Positions 1-11,866 of a stretch of 64,000 nt of DNA are shown one piece after another; positions within the stretch are counted from its first letter, which is position 1, and every line of letters begins with the position of its first letter. The notes under the pieces were generated by a model. That model was given only the letters and a program-made list of their open reading frames with translations. It made no database searches and was not told where the DNA came from. The stretch comes from Cranoglanis bouderius (lineage: Eukaryota; Chordata; Actinopteri; Siluriformes; Cranoglanididae), in assembly GCA_023630585.1 (NCBI GenBank), contig CM042555.1, positions 9,158,501-9,222,500 of the forward strand, given 5' to 3'. The position numbers and the translations under genes were made by a program.

Positions 1-2158
1 ATGAATTATTAACATTATCTTTTCTCATTAGCTGGTCCACCAAAGATAAGCAATTCAATTCAGCATCTTCTATAGGATCAAAATCCAATCACGAATGTGT
101 TGATAATTGCCTCATTTCTGTCGTGGACGCTAAACTATTAGATTAGAAAATACGCTTTAGGACAATTTACTATTTTTTGTTTTCTTTTTTACCAAGATAA
201 GAGTCCCTTTTTAAATCCTGTCTCATCCCAGTGTTTTCAGGACGCATACAGCTGTTGCTCGAGGTGCTTCTTTCACGCGAAGATGTGGATGAGTCTCATA
301 TGCTTTCAAGTGGAATCCTTTAATTAAAATATTCAATGTGCATTTATTCCGACAGGTAAAAGTGCTCCGTTTCAGTAATGGTGTGTTGCTGTCGTGTCTA
401 CCATGGCAGCAGTTGGCAAGGAGCAGTCTGTGTTTGGCAGTACTTTGGTAACTGTACACATGCCTTAATCTGAGTTCAGTTTTAGAGTTAAACGACAACG
501 TCTATGGAGCAGGGAAATCTACTCTCATATATATCTCATAACCTGCAGTCTTATTTAAAAAAAAAAAATTTTCTATGTTCTAAGACACAATTATAGTGTG
601 TGCAACAACCATGTACCCAAATTATAGACTGAAAGTAAATTATTAACTTAAAATAAATATTTTAAGTATAGCTTTAGCATGTCCTTAATGACTTCACGCC
701 ATTATCATGGATGCATTACCATTGTGCATTTGCTAATTCTAGTGTTCCCTGAGGTGGTTAAACATGTTTTCTTTGATTCAGTGTTGATGCTAACACACCC
801 TTGTGTGGCCCTCACTTTTTGCTCCCATTGGGGGTCTTCACAAGGTCAAATTGACCCAGTACATAACTGGGGGTCTATAACTCCCTTATACAATATTGAT
901 CACAAATCTGTGTAATATTTGAAATCTATCTCTGCAAGATCACTTTTAAAAATGAAAGTGTCATCTGTTTTTGTGTGATACAAGCAATGAATCAACATAA
1001 TCAACACATCTGTAGCATAAATTAAGTGAAACAATGTTTTCATGACTATATTGAATAGCTATTGAACTTGTGTTTCATTGTTACTCTAAAGTTTTATCTC
1101 TATCTGGTTATATTCAGAGTAGTATTGGCTATGACAACTATAGATAACAAATAGAAAACACAAGAAAATCAAGTTTGCATTTAAAAAAAAAAAATTTCAT
1201 CAATGCTTAGACAAAAATGGAAACTGGTTACTCAAACCCTCCTGAACTCAGTTTCTTCCTCATGGTGTGTTAGTTTCACCTGTACCTGCTGCAATCACTT
1301 GTGAGAGTCAACTCTGAAATCTTAACAGCAAAATTGCACCTTGAGATTCACCTGTTATCAGTTTATTTGGCATTACAACAACACCAGATTGTTAATTATA
1401 CAGATTTAACAGGTTCAGACTGTTGGCTAGAGTGTATTTGCTTGTGTGAGGAAAACACCAAAATTTCAACTAAAGCAGAGTTTCTAAATCGTAAGTATAT
1501 GTGAAACCAATGAGAAATGCTTATAGTGTGTTAAAAGGAAAGACACTTGAGACATGAGTGTTGAACAAAAAAGATACTTTATTGATAATTTAAAAGCAAA
1601 AAACAAAAAAACATACAATACAACTATTATAAACCTATATTAACTTATACATTTATTAAGTTAGGTTATTATTTACAGATATTAGTACAGTAAACAGTAA
1701 TTCTCATAATCGTCAATGTGACATTTTTCCATTAGGTGATGTTTACAATTTATGGAAGGAGTCTTGGTTATAAGTGCTCTCAGTCTCAGTTACACTTTCT
1801 GAACTATAAACCATTAAATTGTGAGACGTTTTGTTAATTGATCAAATAATCATTGTTATGGTTGGCGAATAGCTCTGGTATAAGCAGAGTTACACCCTCT
1901 AGACTATGGGGGGTAGGGTATGGGGACGTTGGTTAGGGGTCATGCATTAATATTGTCTGTGAGTTATTACTTAATCTTAAAATACTTAATCTAAAAACCT
2001 TGATATATACATATATACATATTTACATAAATACACCATACTTCAATGCTGATTTGATTAACCTACACATTTTATCCATATAAATGTTATTAATATACAT
2101 TATTAACTATAAATTAACTTAAAAAAAAAGACTACAGGTGAAATACTTAGTGCAAATA
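1..2158. other. Intergenic stretch with no recognised gene
   Basis: No open reading frame here looks like a real protein; the longest are under 100 codons and have no recognisable motif. The only structure seen is a dispersed repeat near 600-690 (listed separately) and several A/T homopolymers. The + strand hexamer TTTATT near 1572 would read as an AATAAA polyadenylation signal on the minus strand, which could serve the hypothetical minus-strand gene at 2.36-3.12 kb. Confidence 0.5.
598..690. repeat. Dispersed repeat, partner of 42660-42760
   Basis: The segment contains ACCCAAATTATAGA followed by GAAAGTAAATTATTAA, then ATTTTAAGTA and TTAGCATG. The same blocks occur in the same order at about 42677-42755, inside a dpy19l3 intron. 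This indicates two copies of one unclassified interspersed repeat. The ends are not defined. Confidence 0.55.
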
Positions 2159-2173
2159 AAATAACAATAATAT

Positions 2174-2192
2174 TAACAACAACAACAACAAC

Positions 2193-2226
<34 letters not shown>
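2174..2226. repeat. AAC/AAT microsatellite
   Basis: A run of AAC triplets passes directly into a run of AAT triplets. This is a simple trinucleotide repeat with no coding potential. Confidence 0.9.
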
Positions 2227-2227
<1 letters not shown>

Positions 2228-2284
2228 GAGTAATGCTGGGATCTAGGTATTAAATACTTACCACTGATACTTACTACACATTTT

Positions 2285-2345
2285 ACGATGAGTTGGTGAG
2301 TATGAGGTGGTGAGTATGAGGGGGTGAGTATGAGGTGATGAATAC
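2285..2345. repeat. Short minisatellite, GTGAGTATGAGG unit
   Basis: About four imperfect tandem copies of a 14-15 base unit, GGTGAGTATGAGGTG-like, lie just 3' of the hypothetical minus-strand reading frame. Confidence 0.7.
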
Positions 2346-2358
2346 AAGGTTTTGAATT

Positions 2359-3117
2359 TCATAGCTCTCTCATATATATTGAAATCAGACTCGATAGGAT
2401 TCGGACGGGCCTCCTGATAAATTCTTCCTCGTCAACAGGATCCACACGCTGCCTTCTACTAGGAGGGGCTTCTTCGTTGTCCTCTTCATCCCTCCTCCTC
2501 CGGCTTTGGACAGGAATCAACACGTGGCCTACAACATAAGGTTGACCAACCACACAGTCAGCTATGTTGACACTGACGTGAGGACGGGACACAGGAGTAA
2601 CAGAAGGGGGTGGGCTCGTCGCAGTGGATGGTCTTCTTATAGGAGATAGTCTCCTCACAGGTGTTGGTCTTCTTGTAAGAGATGGCGTCCTCACAGGGGT
2701 CGGTCTTCTTATAGGAGATGACCTCCTCACTGGGGTTGGTCTAATTATAGGGGAAGTTGTTCTTAAAAAGGATGAGAATCTCAATGGAGATGGGCTTCTC
2801 AAAGGGGGTGTGACTCTCAAAGGGGATGGGCTTCTTAACGGAGATTGCCTTATGAAAGGGGGTGTGATCCTCAGAGCAGATCGGCCTGGTAAAGGGGATG
2901 GGCTTCTCGAAGGGGGTAGGCTTCTAAAAGGCACCTCATTCTCATCACCACCATCTTGCTCCTCCTCATGCTGATCAGGCATGTGGACATCATCCTCGTA
3001 GTCGCTCAGCTCGGTGTTGTAATAGAGCTCGTCAGCAGGAAACTGTGGGTCAAACTCCCTCCGTCTTCCTGTGTCGAAAGAGATGAACAGACAGTGAGAC
3101 ACATCTGCATGTCTCAT
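2359..3117 (-). CDS. Hypothetical Arg/Pro/Ser-rich protein, probably a terminal exon
   Basis: I do not recognise this gene. The frame is 252 codons. After a non-repetitive acidic N-terminal part (Asp/Glu/Tyr-rich, residues 17-65), residues about 66-170 are a run of degenerate 8-10 residue repeats of the type RSPSPLR and RRPTPVRRLSPIRR. The C-terminal 80 residues are again non-repetitive and contain two clusters of arginine (SRRRR and SRRQR) separated by acidic residues, like a bipartite nuclear localisation signal. The reading frame may start internally: a plausible minus-strand acceptor (TTTCGACACAG, about 3064-3076) precedes GRRREFDP, so the first 15-16 listed residues may be intronic. The repeats could keep the frame open by chance, but the non-repetitive flanks look protein-like. 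A nuclear or RNA-associated role would be guesswork. Confidence 0.4.
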   Translation of the reverse strand: MRHADVSHCLFISFDTGRRREFDPQFPADELYYNTELSDYEDDVHMPDQHEEEQDGGDENEVPFRSLPPSRSPSPLPGRSALRITPPFIRQSPLRSPSPLRVTPPLRSPSPLRFSSFLRTTSPIIRPTPVRRSSPIRRPTPVRTPSLTRRPTPVRRLSPIRRPSTATSPPPSVTPVSRPHVSVNIADCVVGQPYVVGHVLIPVQSRRRRDEEDNEEAPPSRRQRVDPVDEEEFIRRPVRILSSLISIYMREL

Positions 3118-4520
3118 AAAAGGAACCAGAAAATCCTCACTCTAAACAGTCCTTTGCACAAAATGTATTTACACAAATTAACTATAAATTACTGTCATCT
3201 TCCTATAACGGTGCATACATCCTCAGTGTTTATGTTATAGCTGCATGTAGAGGTGTTAGATACGGGTGTTACGGTGATACGGGTGTAACTTCACTGTTAG
3301 TCACGGTAACATTTTTTCCCCCCAAAAAAACAGAATAAAATACATTTCTGTCTATTACTGTTTTTTTTTTTTTTAAATGATCGCTAATGGTTCTTATCCC
3401 TTTTGTGTCCATCTGTGGCTCGCCAAAAGCTCTTCCCACCCTCTTTCTCCTAAATCACACATCTCCTAACTTTATTACACACGACGGCTATGAAGAACAA
3501 AGCATCACTGACCAGAATTAAACCAAACAACTTTATATTTTTGCCTAAGCAGCACTGCACACTGGTCAGATTTATTATTATTTATTTATTTTTTGTCTTT
3601 CCTCACAGCAGCTCTCTCTCTATCTGCTTATAATATCTTGACCAACACTTTTCGTTCTCAAAAATATCTTAGAAACAAGAACAGTTAGGAAATTTCATCT
3701 GTTTGTTTGCTTTTGTTAGATATACATAAAGATGTGCAAAGACAATTCTGTACAAAGAATAAATATTTCCTTCAGCTTTCACCACCAGCTTGTGTGATTT
3801 TAAAACCGATTAAATACCATGATCCCGAACATAAAACCAGTTTTAAACTTAGTTATCACACTCTGAACATTTCTAGAAATGTTTCACTAAATGTTTTAAC
3901 TCTTTCGCCTATTGTAACACTGTTTGTAATTTAATTTCTGCCCACTTTAACACATTTTTCTTTCCTATTAGTTGTACAGCAGTTGCTGAAACACACAGAT
4001 GAACAACTAGATAATAAACTAGGACACATTTCATGTTATTGTGAGTATTTTTTACCTGTTTTAACACGGTTATTACTTTCCGGAGTCTCTATTCACTGTT
4101 TACAGCCCGATAAAAATCACAAAAACCCTGAACACTGAAAAACAATTATTTAGCAATATTAGCTATGCTGACTAGCCGGCTAGCTAATCTTAGCTTCGCT
4201 AATGTTCCTCCTCAGCGAAACTACTCGACTTTAGTAAACTTTTAGTAAACTTTAAGAAAAAATATCGGACTTTTCTGACAAGATAGCAAACACACAACAA
4301 GCGCTAACAAGCCCGCTAACATTAGGCTAATTATTAGTTTTCCTAAACCATTAGCCGAATGGTTCATTTCTAATTCACCTAACATTTCTAAAAAAAAAAA
4401 CATTAACAGTTTTCCTCTTTCCTGCTCATTTCCCTGTAATTTGCTGCTTGTACTTTAACACATTTAATGACATTTTAAGCACGTTTGCCTGTTTGAACGC
4501 TCTTAAAACTGTCTGCAGTG
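3118..4520. other. No gene recognised; possible 5' region of the minus-strand gene
   Basis: This is A/T-rich DNA with several T homopolymers. Around 4150-4340 there are many TAGC/GCTA-rich words such as GCTAGCCGGCTAGC, which could belong to an upstream exon or promoter of the minus-strand hypothetical gene, but no splice-supported coding exon could be assigned. Otherwise nothing is seen. Confidence 0.3.
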
Positions 4521-4525
4521 TTGTA

Positions 4526-6904
4526 ACACACACACTCACACATACTCACAGACATACACACAGACATACACACACTCACTCACAGACACACACACACTCA
4601 CAGATATACACACACACTCACAGACATATACACACACACACACACACACTCACAGACATTCACACGCACACTCACAGACATTCACACGCACACTTACAGA
4701 CATACACACACACTCACAGGCATACACACACACAGATATACACACACTCACTCACAGACATATACACACACTCACAGACATACACACTCACAGACACACA
4801 CACTCACAGACATACAAACACAGACATACACACACACCCACAGACATACACACACACACACACTCACAGACACACAGACACACTCACAGACATACACACA
4901 CACTCACAGACATACACACACAGACATACACACACACTCACAGACACACACACACACACACAGACATACACACACACTCACACACAGACATACTGTACAC
5001 ACACACACTTACAGACACACACACACACTTACAAACATACACACACACTTACAGACATACACACACACACTCACAGACATATACACACACACTCACAGAC
5101 ATACACACACAGACATACACACACACACACAGACATGCTGTACACACACTTACAGACATACACACACACACACAGACATACACACACACACTCACAGACA
5201 CACACACACACAGACATACACACACAGACATACACACACACTCACAGACATACACACACCCTCACAGACATATACACACACACTCACAGACATACACACA
5301 CACACTCACAGACATACACACACACTCACAGACATACACACACACACACTCACAGACATACACACACACACACTCACAGACATACACACACACACAGACA
5401 TATACACACACACTCACAGACATATACACACACACAGACATACTGTACACACACACACACACACACTTACAGACATACTGTACACACACACACTTACAGA
5501 CATACACACACACACTCACAGACACTTACAGACATACTGTACACACACACACTTACAGACATACACACACACACTCACAGACATACACACACACTCACAG
5601 ACATACACACACACACTCACAGACATACACACACACCCACAGACATACACACACACACACACTCACAGACACACAGACACACTCACAGACATACACACAC
5701 ACTCACAGACATACACACACAGACATACACACACACTCACAGACACACACACAGACATACACACACACTCACACACAGACATACTGTACACACACACACT
5801 TACAGACACACACACACACTTACAAACATACACACACACTTACAGACATACACACACACACTCACAGACATATACACACACACTCACAGACATACACACA
5901 CAGACATACACACACACACACACAGACATGCTGTACACACACACACACACACTTACAGACATACACACACACACACAGACATACACACACACACTCACAG
6001 ACACACACACACACATACACACACAGACATACACACACACTCACAGACATACACACACCCTCACAGACATATACACACACACTCACAGACATACACACAC
6101 ACACTCACAGACACACACACACACTCACAGACATACACACACACACTCACAGACATATACACACACACTCACAGACTCATACACTCACAGACATACACAC
6201 ACAGACATACACACTGTACACACACACACACTTACAGACATACACGCACTTACAGACATACACACACAAACACACTCACAGACATACACACACACACACA
6301 CACACTCACAGACATACATTCACAGACATATACACACACACTCACAGACAGACATACACACACACAGACAAACACACACTCACAGACATACACACACACT
6401 CACAGACATACACACACAGACATACGTACACACACACACACAGACATACACACACACAGACATACATACACACACACACACACTCACAGACATACACACA
6501 CAGACATACACACACACTCACAGACATACACACACACACTCACACTCACTCACAGACATACACGCACACAGACATACACACACAGACATACTGTACACAC
6601 ACACACACACACACACACTTACAGACATACTGTACACACACACACTTACAGACATACACACACACACTCACAGACATACACACACACTCACAGACATACA
6701 CACACACACTCACAGACATACACACACACACACTCACAGACATACACACACTCACAGACATACACACACACTCACAGACATATACACACACACACACACA
6801 CACTCACAGACATACAGACATACACACACACACACACTGACAGACATACACACACACACACACACTGACAGACATGCACACACACAGACACACACTCTAT
6901 CACA

Positions 6905-6955
<51 letters not shown>
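4526..6955. repeat. CA-rich satellite array, (CACACTCACAGACATA)n-type
   Basis: About 2.4 kb is built almost entirely of short CA runs broken by ACTCACAGACATA, ACTTACAGACATA or ATACTGTACAC punctuations, with units of roughly 12-24 bases. It ends in a pure CA tract at about 6907-6952. Because the sequence lacks T-starting stops in most frames, very long artificial open frames of His/Thr or Cys/Val run through it on both strands; these are not genes. Longer blocks recur inside the array, for example the ATACTGTACAC to AGACATGCTGTACAC stretch at about 4990-5145 and again at about 5781-5937. Confidence 0.95.
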
Positions 6956-6958
<3 letters not shown>

Positions 6959-7618
6959 CCGGATACACATTCCTGTTACTCAGTGTGGTGTTCATTCTTG
7001 TTACACAATGTTCATTCCTGTTATTAAATAGTTTTTCTCTAAAAAATAAAGTTAAACCACTGCTTTTCTCATTTGTGTTGTGTCCATCATTTAACCAATA
7101 GTTTAATTAATTACATGATTAAAAAAAATATTAAACCTGAGGTTTAGGTCTCCTTTGAAATGAAAAAATGGCTTTGCATTTAAAAAAAAAAAGCACATTG
7201 TGTGCATATATAGTGATTGTTTTTTGTGATAAATATCAATTATTTAAACACACAACCAACCATTTCTTTAAAATAAACACTTTTGTGAGAGGAAAACAAA
7301 GAAATTAGTTGACATTGCTTTTAAACTTGCTTTTTAAAAGACACATGATTTTTGGTAACAGGACTGAGAAAAATGCATCCATCTCCCACTTTGAAACCTT
7401 GTAAAAAATGAAATAAAGTTACCCGAGATTGACCAATATACATTTTGAACAGTGAAATATGTGCGTTATTATATTCAGTGTTGAAAAAAGATAAAAAATT
7501 AAGTTTAATTTTTAAAAGTTCCAACAGGCAAATGTCACCCATTCGGTGGAATGGCTCGCCTCCAACTGGTTCACTAAATTGTGCAATTTTTCCTACCGAG
7601 GGTAGGATATTATATTTT
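6956..7618. other. No gene recognised
   Basis: A/T-rich intergenic sequence between the CA satellite and a LINE fragment. Only short frames without recognisable motifs are present. Confidence 0.5.
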
Positions 7619-8470
7619 TTAGATTAGATTAGATTAGATTCAACTTTATTGTACATATTTATTATACATATATATATACATATATATACATATATAGAGG
7701 GATCTGCGGGGGACAGAGTTCAGTAGGGAAACAGCTGTGGGGAAGAAGCTGTTCCTAAACCTGCTGGTTTTGGTCTGAAGGCTCCTGAAGCGCCTTTTGG
7801 AGGGTAGCAGATGGAAGAGACTGTGGGCAGGATGGGAGGGGTCCTTGAGAATGCTGCGTGCCTGGCGTAGACATCTCTTCTTCTGGACGTCCTCAATAGT
7901 AGGAAGTGTAGTCCCTATGATACGTTGGGCGGTTTTCACCACCCGCTGCAGTGCCCTGCGTCAGCGGCAGAGCAATTCCCATACCAGACTGTGATACAGT
8001 TGGTCAAGATGCTCTCAATCGCACAGCGGTAGAAGTTACCCAGGATGTCAGCAGACAGGTGGTACTTCTTCAGTGTCCTCAAGAAGAAGAGGCGTTGATG
8101 GGCCTTCTTAACCAGGCTGGAGGTGTTGCTCGTTCAGGACAGGTTATCTGAAATATGGATCCCCAGGAACTTGAAGCTGGAGACACGTTCAACAGCCATG
8201 CCGTTGATATGGATGGGGTCATGTGTGTCTCCCTTCTCTTTCCTGAAGTCCACAATGAGCTCCTTAGTTTTGCTGGTGTTCAGGAGCAGGTTATTATCAG
8301 CGCACCATGCGGCCAGGTGCTTAACCTCGGCCCTGTAGTCAGTCTCATCAATGTCATTGATGAGTCCGATCACTGTGGTGTCATCTGCAAACTTGATCAT
8401 GGAGTTCGATCCATACATAGGCCTGCAGTCATTATATTTGTGAAGTATGGTGCTGTAAATGCAGGTCACT
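7619..8470 (-). mobile_element. 5'-truncated L2/CR1-like non-LTR retrotransposon fragment
   Basis: Minus-strand translation at 8134-8469 gives the C-terminal half of a reverse transcriptase palm, with the FADD catalytic motif inside MIKFADDTTVIG followed by LAAWCADNNLLLNTSKTKE, typical of L2/Jockey-superfamily elements. A frameshifted continuation at 7646-7942 reads KTAQRIIGTTLPTIEDVQ and PSHPAHSLFHLLPS, the usual C-terminus of these elements. The 3' end is marked by a TCTAA-type tandem tail (AGATT repeats at 7620-7640). Upstream RT and endonuclease are missing, so the copy is dead. The family (L2 versus Rex1/Babar) is uncertain. Confidence 0.8.
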
Positions 8471-8789
8471 ACTGTTTTTTTTTAAAATTGTAACTACCAT
8501 CATCATCACAGCCATGACCAAATCCAAAGCCTATGCAAGATTTGATCAATATTCAAACTACTGCATTCAAGCACGTTTTCTTAATGGATGAAGTACTACT
8601 CTCTACCTGGGGCTAGGGGCAATGACTGTGTTACTGTATTCTACTATACTTGTCCAATGTCACTATAAGAACATTAAATGTAGAACCAACAAAGGGGTTT
8701 TCCATTCAGAAACTCACTCAGAAAACTGGATCTGGTAACATGTACAGCATGAATAGTGTATAGTTTTCATCAGTGGAGTAAAGGAAGGG
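8471..8789. other. No feature seen
   Basis: Unremarkable A/T-rich intergenic DNA between the LINE fragment and the SINE. Confidence 0.5.
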
Positions 8790-9075
8790 TTGCACATTGG
8801 TGCAGTGGATAGCATTGTCACCTCACAACTCCAGGGACCCTAGTTCAAGCCGCAGCTCTGTGTGTGTAGAGATTTGCATGTTCTTGCTGTGTCTGTGTGG
8901 GTTTCCTCCAGGTTCTCTGGTCTCCTCCTACCACCCAAAAACACGATGGTAGGTGGCTTAGCTACTCCAAATGTTTGCACTGTCATCTGAGATATCCTGG
9001 GTTTCTATGCAGAATGCAGTCCCATCTTGTATCCATGCCTAGGATAAAACAATTACTGAAGATGGATGGATGGAA
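8790..9075 (+). mobile_element. tRNA-derived SINE (DANA-like), degenerate
   Basis: The copy begins with a tRNA-like head containing an A-box-like GTGCAGTGGATAGC and a decayed B box in TAGTTCAAGCC. It continues with the conserved GTGTGGGTTTCCTCCAGGTT and GGTCTCCTCCTACCACCCAA body and ends in a CCTAGGATAAAACAATTACTG segment with a GGAT-type tail. Other copies lie at 30660-30952 (minus) and 48335-48664 (plus), with tail-only fragments near 28.8 and 59.7 kb. The body resembles the zebrafish DANA family; the exact family is not determined. Confidence 0.75.
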
Positions 9076-9451
9076 AAAAGGACCTCAAAACCAAGTAGCC
9101 CATGCCTTTCCAGCAAGCCTCAGCACATATAGTCAATGTCTACTTAAAAAAACAGCTCTCTCTTGTCTCCAAGTGGTTTATTATGGATGTCAACTGATAT
9201 CATGGATGCCAATTCTGTTAAAGTTTTCAAAAGGGTCACAGATCATATCCTCGTCTACACAAAATACCACAAAATGGACTGTGGTGGAAGGAAAAAGCTG
9301 CACTGGCAATATAAACAACCCAGCTTCAAACGCCTCCCATGCAAACATGTTCACTCTTACCTACCTGAAATGCCTGAATAAAGACATGTAGACTTGGCCT
9401 TGACCATTGAAACTATTTTATTAAGAGAAACTGAATGACTATAGTGTCTTA

Positions 9452-9943
9452 GGGTGTTTTCACACCTAGTTCATTTGAGCCCTCCAAACGCTCTCGGAGC
9501 GGTTCAGCGTGTACATGTGAACAAACCAAGTGATCTCAGACCCCCCCCTAAAAGGACCCAAAAGTGAACCGTACTCAGACCAACTCTGGAGGTGGTCTGA
9601 GTACGGTTCATTTGTGGGTCCGTTTGTGGTTCGATTTCTTCCTGATATGTGAAAGCAATGAGGTCCCGGTCTGTGTACCTGGAGGCTTGCCTTGAATACC
9701 CAAAATCAACTGCTGCACAGAAAGCTGGGGTCTGAGTTCTAATGAAGTTGTGGTGTGAACAAGAAAGGGTCTGAGATCACTTCAATGCTGAGGAGAACCA
9801 AATAAAGAACCGGGTTCTCTTTTGAGTCCACTATATTGTGAACACCAAAAGGACTGAGGTCATTTTCGGCTGGTTCCCTTTTTGGTTCACTTTAAGTGAA
9901 CTGGGTTTGGTTCTTTTAAAATGAATTATATGTGAAAACACCC
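9452..9943. mobile_element. PIF/Harbinger-type MITE with TTA target duplication
   Basis: Terminal inverted repeats GGGTGTTTTCACA and TGTGAAAACACCC bound a 492-base segment flanked on both sides by TTA (9449-9451 and 9944-9946). A TWA target duplication is typical of PIF/Harbinger elements. There is no transposase, so it is non-autonomous. It contains a strong internal hairpin at 9566-9609. Confidence 0.75.
9566..9609. repeat. Perfect 17-bp-arm palindrome within the MITE
   Basis: The arms GAACCGTACTCAGACCA (9566-9582) and TGGTCTGAGTACGGTTC (9593-9609) are perfectly complementary around a 10-base loop. With mismatches the arms extend outward through AGGACCCAAAAGT and its partner to about 30 bases. 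Confidence 0.9.
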
Positions 9944-10699
9944 TTAGAAATGTCTAATTCATTCTGAAAAGGGACTAGTGATATGTTTTGAATGATTGAA
10001 AAGTGGAAAGTGCCCTGTCTGAAACCGTCTGGAGAACTAGCAGCTAAGTATGAATTGTAAATATGCAGTAAACCGTATTGAGGGAAGCTGAAGGCTCCTG
10101 TGGAAATATGACAGTTATAGATTCTACAAACACAGATTTAATAACTAATATACTACCAGCTCGGTGTACAATATGAAAATATTGCTCACTTAATCCAAAT
10201 TAAGCTTATTTTAAGTATGGGAAAAGAACGCAAACGATGGTCGCGTTCTTACAAGTAGCTATGGCTACAGCTAAACACTCATACTAAAGTACTCAGTAGT
10301 ATGTACTCATAGACTGCCACTAATGGTCGCGTTCTCAAGGGTTGCCATAGTTACACCCAAACGCGAATACTTCCATACTAAATAGTAGGTCAAAATGGAA
10401 TAGTTCTTAATATTATGTTAAAATGCCATAGACTACAATATTTAAGTAGCCACCTTTAATACTAACTGATATGACAGATGTTATGCTCTTGCTATTTGTC
10501 TTAGTATGTAGAAAAGTAAAAATGAGAATATATTATTTAGCACTATCGTATATATTATATACATTTCGAACAAAACCACAGATACGCAGCAAGAAAGCGT
10601 TTAAGGCTTTTTACCAAGACTTGGACTTTTTATTCTGCAGCGAGGGGTTACTTGAAGACTGAATTCAGCTCATAATTTTCATTTCCTCTTTGATTAAGT
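9944..10699. other. Upstream region without a recognised gene
   Basis: No coding feature. Two related copies of a segment containing ATGGTCGCGTTCT occur at about 10237 and 10324, each followed by a GGCTACAG or GCCATAGTTACA block, suggesting a decayed local duplication or repeat arm. Confidence 0.4.
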
Positions 10700-11000
10700 C
10701 TGAGTTGTCTTATGGGAAGCTTGTGAACCGTCTCCTGTGTGTTTCCACGTGGCGCTGCGCTATTGTAAGAGCTCGGTTCACCGAGAGGGGAAACAAACAC
10801 AGTAGCAGTCGGACACTTCAGGACCGACAACCTGCGCATAATGGAGTTTGATGATCATTAGCCACATGCTAAGTGAGAAGCGAAGGGAAGACGCGTTGCA
10901 CTGAAGATCATTCGGACTGCTTGCTTCTGTCTCCGTGTCCTGCGAAAGGAGGAGGCGTTACCAGATATCCGACAACCTACCCCGAGCTCAGAGGAACAGG
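10700..11000 (+). promoter_or_regulatory. dpy19l3: Probable dpy19l3 promoter and untranslated first exon
   Basis: This is the only CpG-rich, GC-richer stretch upstream of the first coding exon. It has CGCTGCGC, ACGCGTTG, GGCGTTACC and similar words in otherwise A/T-rich DNA. It ends in a good splice donor, GAACAGG/GTGAG, with GT at 11001. The acceptor that opens the coding exon (TGTTTTTCAG, ending 14906) lies 15 bases upstream of the ATG, so a non-coding upstream exon is required, and this donor is the best candidate. No TATA box is obvious. The transcription start is not visible. Confidence 0.5.
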
Positions 11001-11323
11001 GTGAGAAGCGAACTCGTTGGCGAATTTAATCATTATCTAAACGAATTCGGTTGCATGCGAAAGCAGGGACACACAAAGGCACGGTAGCGACTGTGATGAT
11101 CATGCGGGGATTCGATGCAGTGCTAACGGCGGCGTGAGCAGGAAAGCGCGGTGCGGTAACAAAGGCCTGCGGATGAATGGGAAACGATCACGAGGATACA
11201 CACACACACACACATATATATATATAATCATATAATCTCCCTGCTTGGAGTTGTGAAGCAGGCTGCTTTGTAAAACAACGCAGAAGCTATAAATTGTGTA
11301 GACGCTAAAAGACAAGCCATTGC

Positions 11324-11325
<2 letters not shown>

Positions 11326-11367
<42 letters not shown>
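11326..11367. repeat. Poly(T) tract, about 42 bases
   Basis: Uninterrupted T run in intron 1. A short CA/TA microsatellite lies just upstream at about 11201-11225. Confidence 0.95.
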
Positions 11368-11369
<2 letters not shown>

Positions 11370-11866
11370 GGGATAACGGTCTTTATTCCCAAGCAGAATA
11401 ACACATGTATATTGAGAGAAGTCACTTTCCAATTTTCCTGTTAACCCCGAGTTCATTGACCCATTATGCTCTTCAGCTTGCATCATTAGTGTTTACTCTT
11501 TTCTGAAAAGTGCACTGTGGGAGTTCTGCATCTATTGCAGTGCATTGTGGATCTCAGGGGTGTGCTGCATATTGTACATTATGCTTTCTGCTATTGAAAA
11601 CTCTTTTCAGGGGAAAGTAGCTAATGCATGCTGAAGTCACCAGATGACGCCACAGACTAATTTGCATATTCAGTGAATCGACATGATTATTTGCATATCA
11701 AAAACGTATTTAGCAGAATAGAATTTGGGGAAACCACTTGAAGCATCCATTGTGTATAACTATTTCAGTTGCTTTTGTTTGATTTGTTCATTGCAAACAC
11801 TGAAGCACTAAAGGGGTATAAAATGCCTTAATAAGGGTGTCCTGATCCTGTTTTTTCAATAGCGTA

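Noticed and set aside
4448..7031. 806- and 367-codon frames of His/Thr and several Cys/Val frames on the other strand
   Set aside because: These are translations of the CA-rich satellite; the composition follows the repeat and no start, splice or domain evidence exists.
7797..8493. Plus-strand frames of 65-112 codons
   Set aside because: Shadows of the minus-strand L2-like reverse transcriptase fragment.
8897..9391. 164-codon frame
   Set aside because: Lies over the SINE body and unrelated flanking sequence; no recognisable domain.
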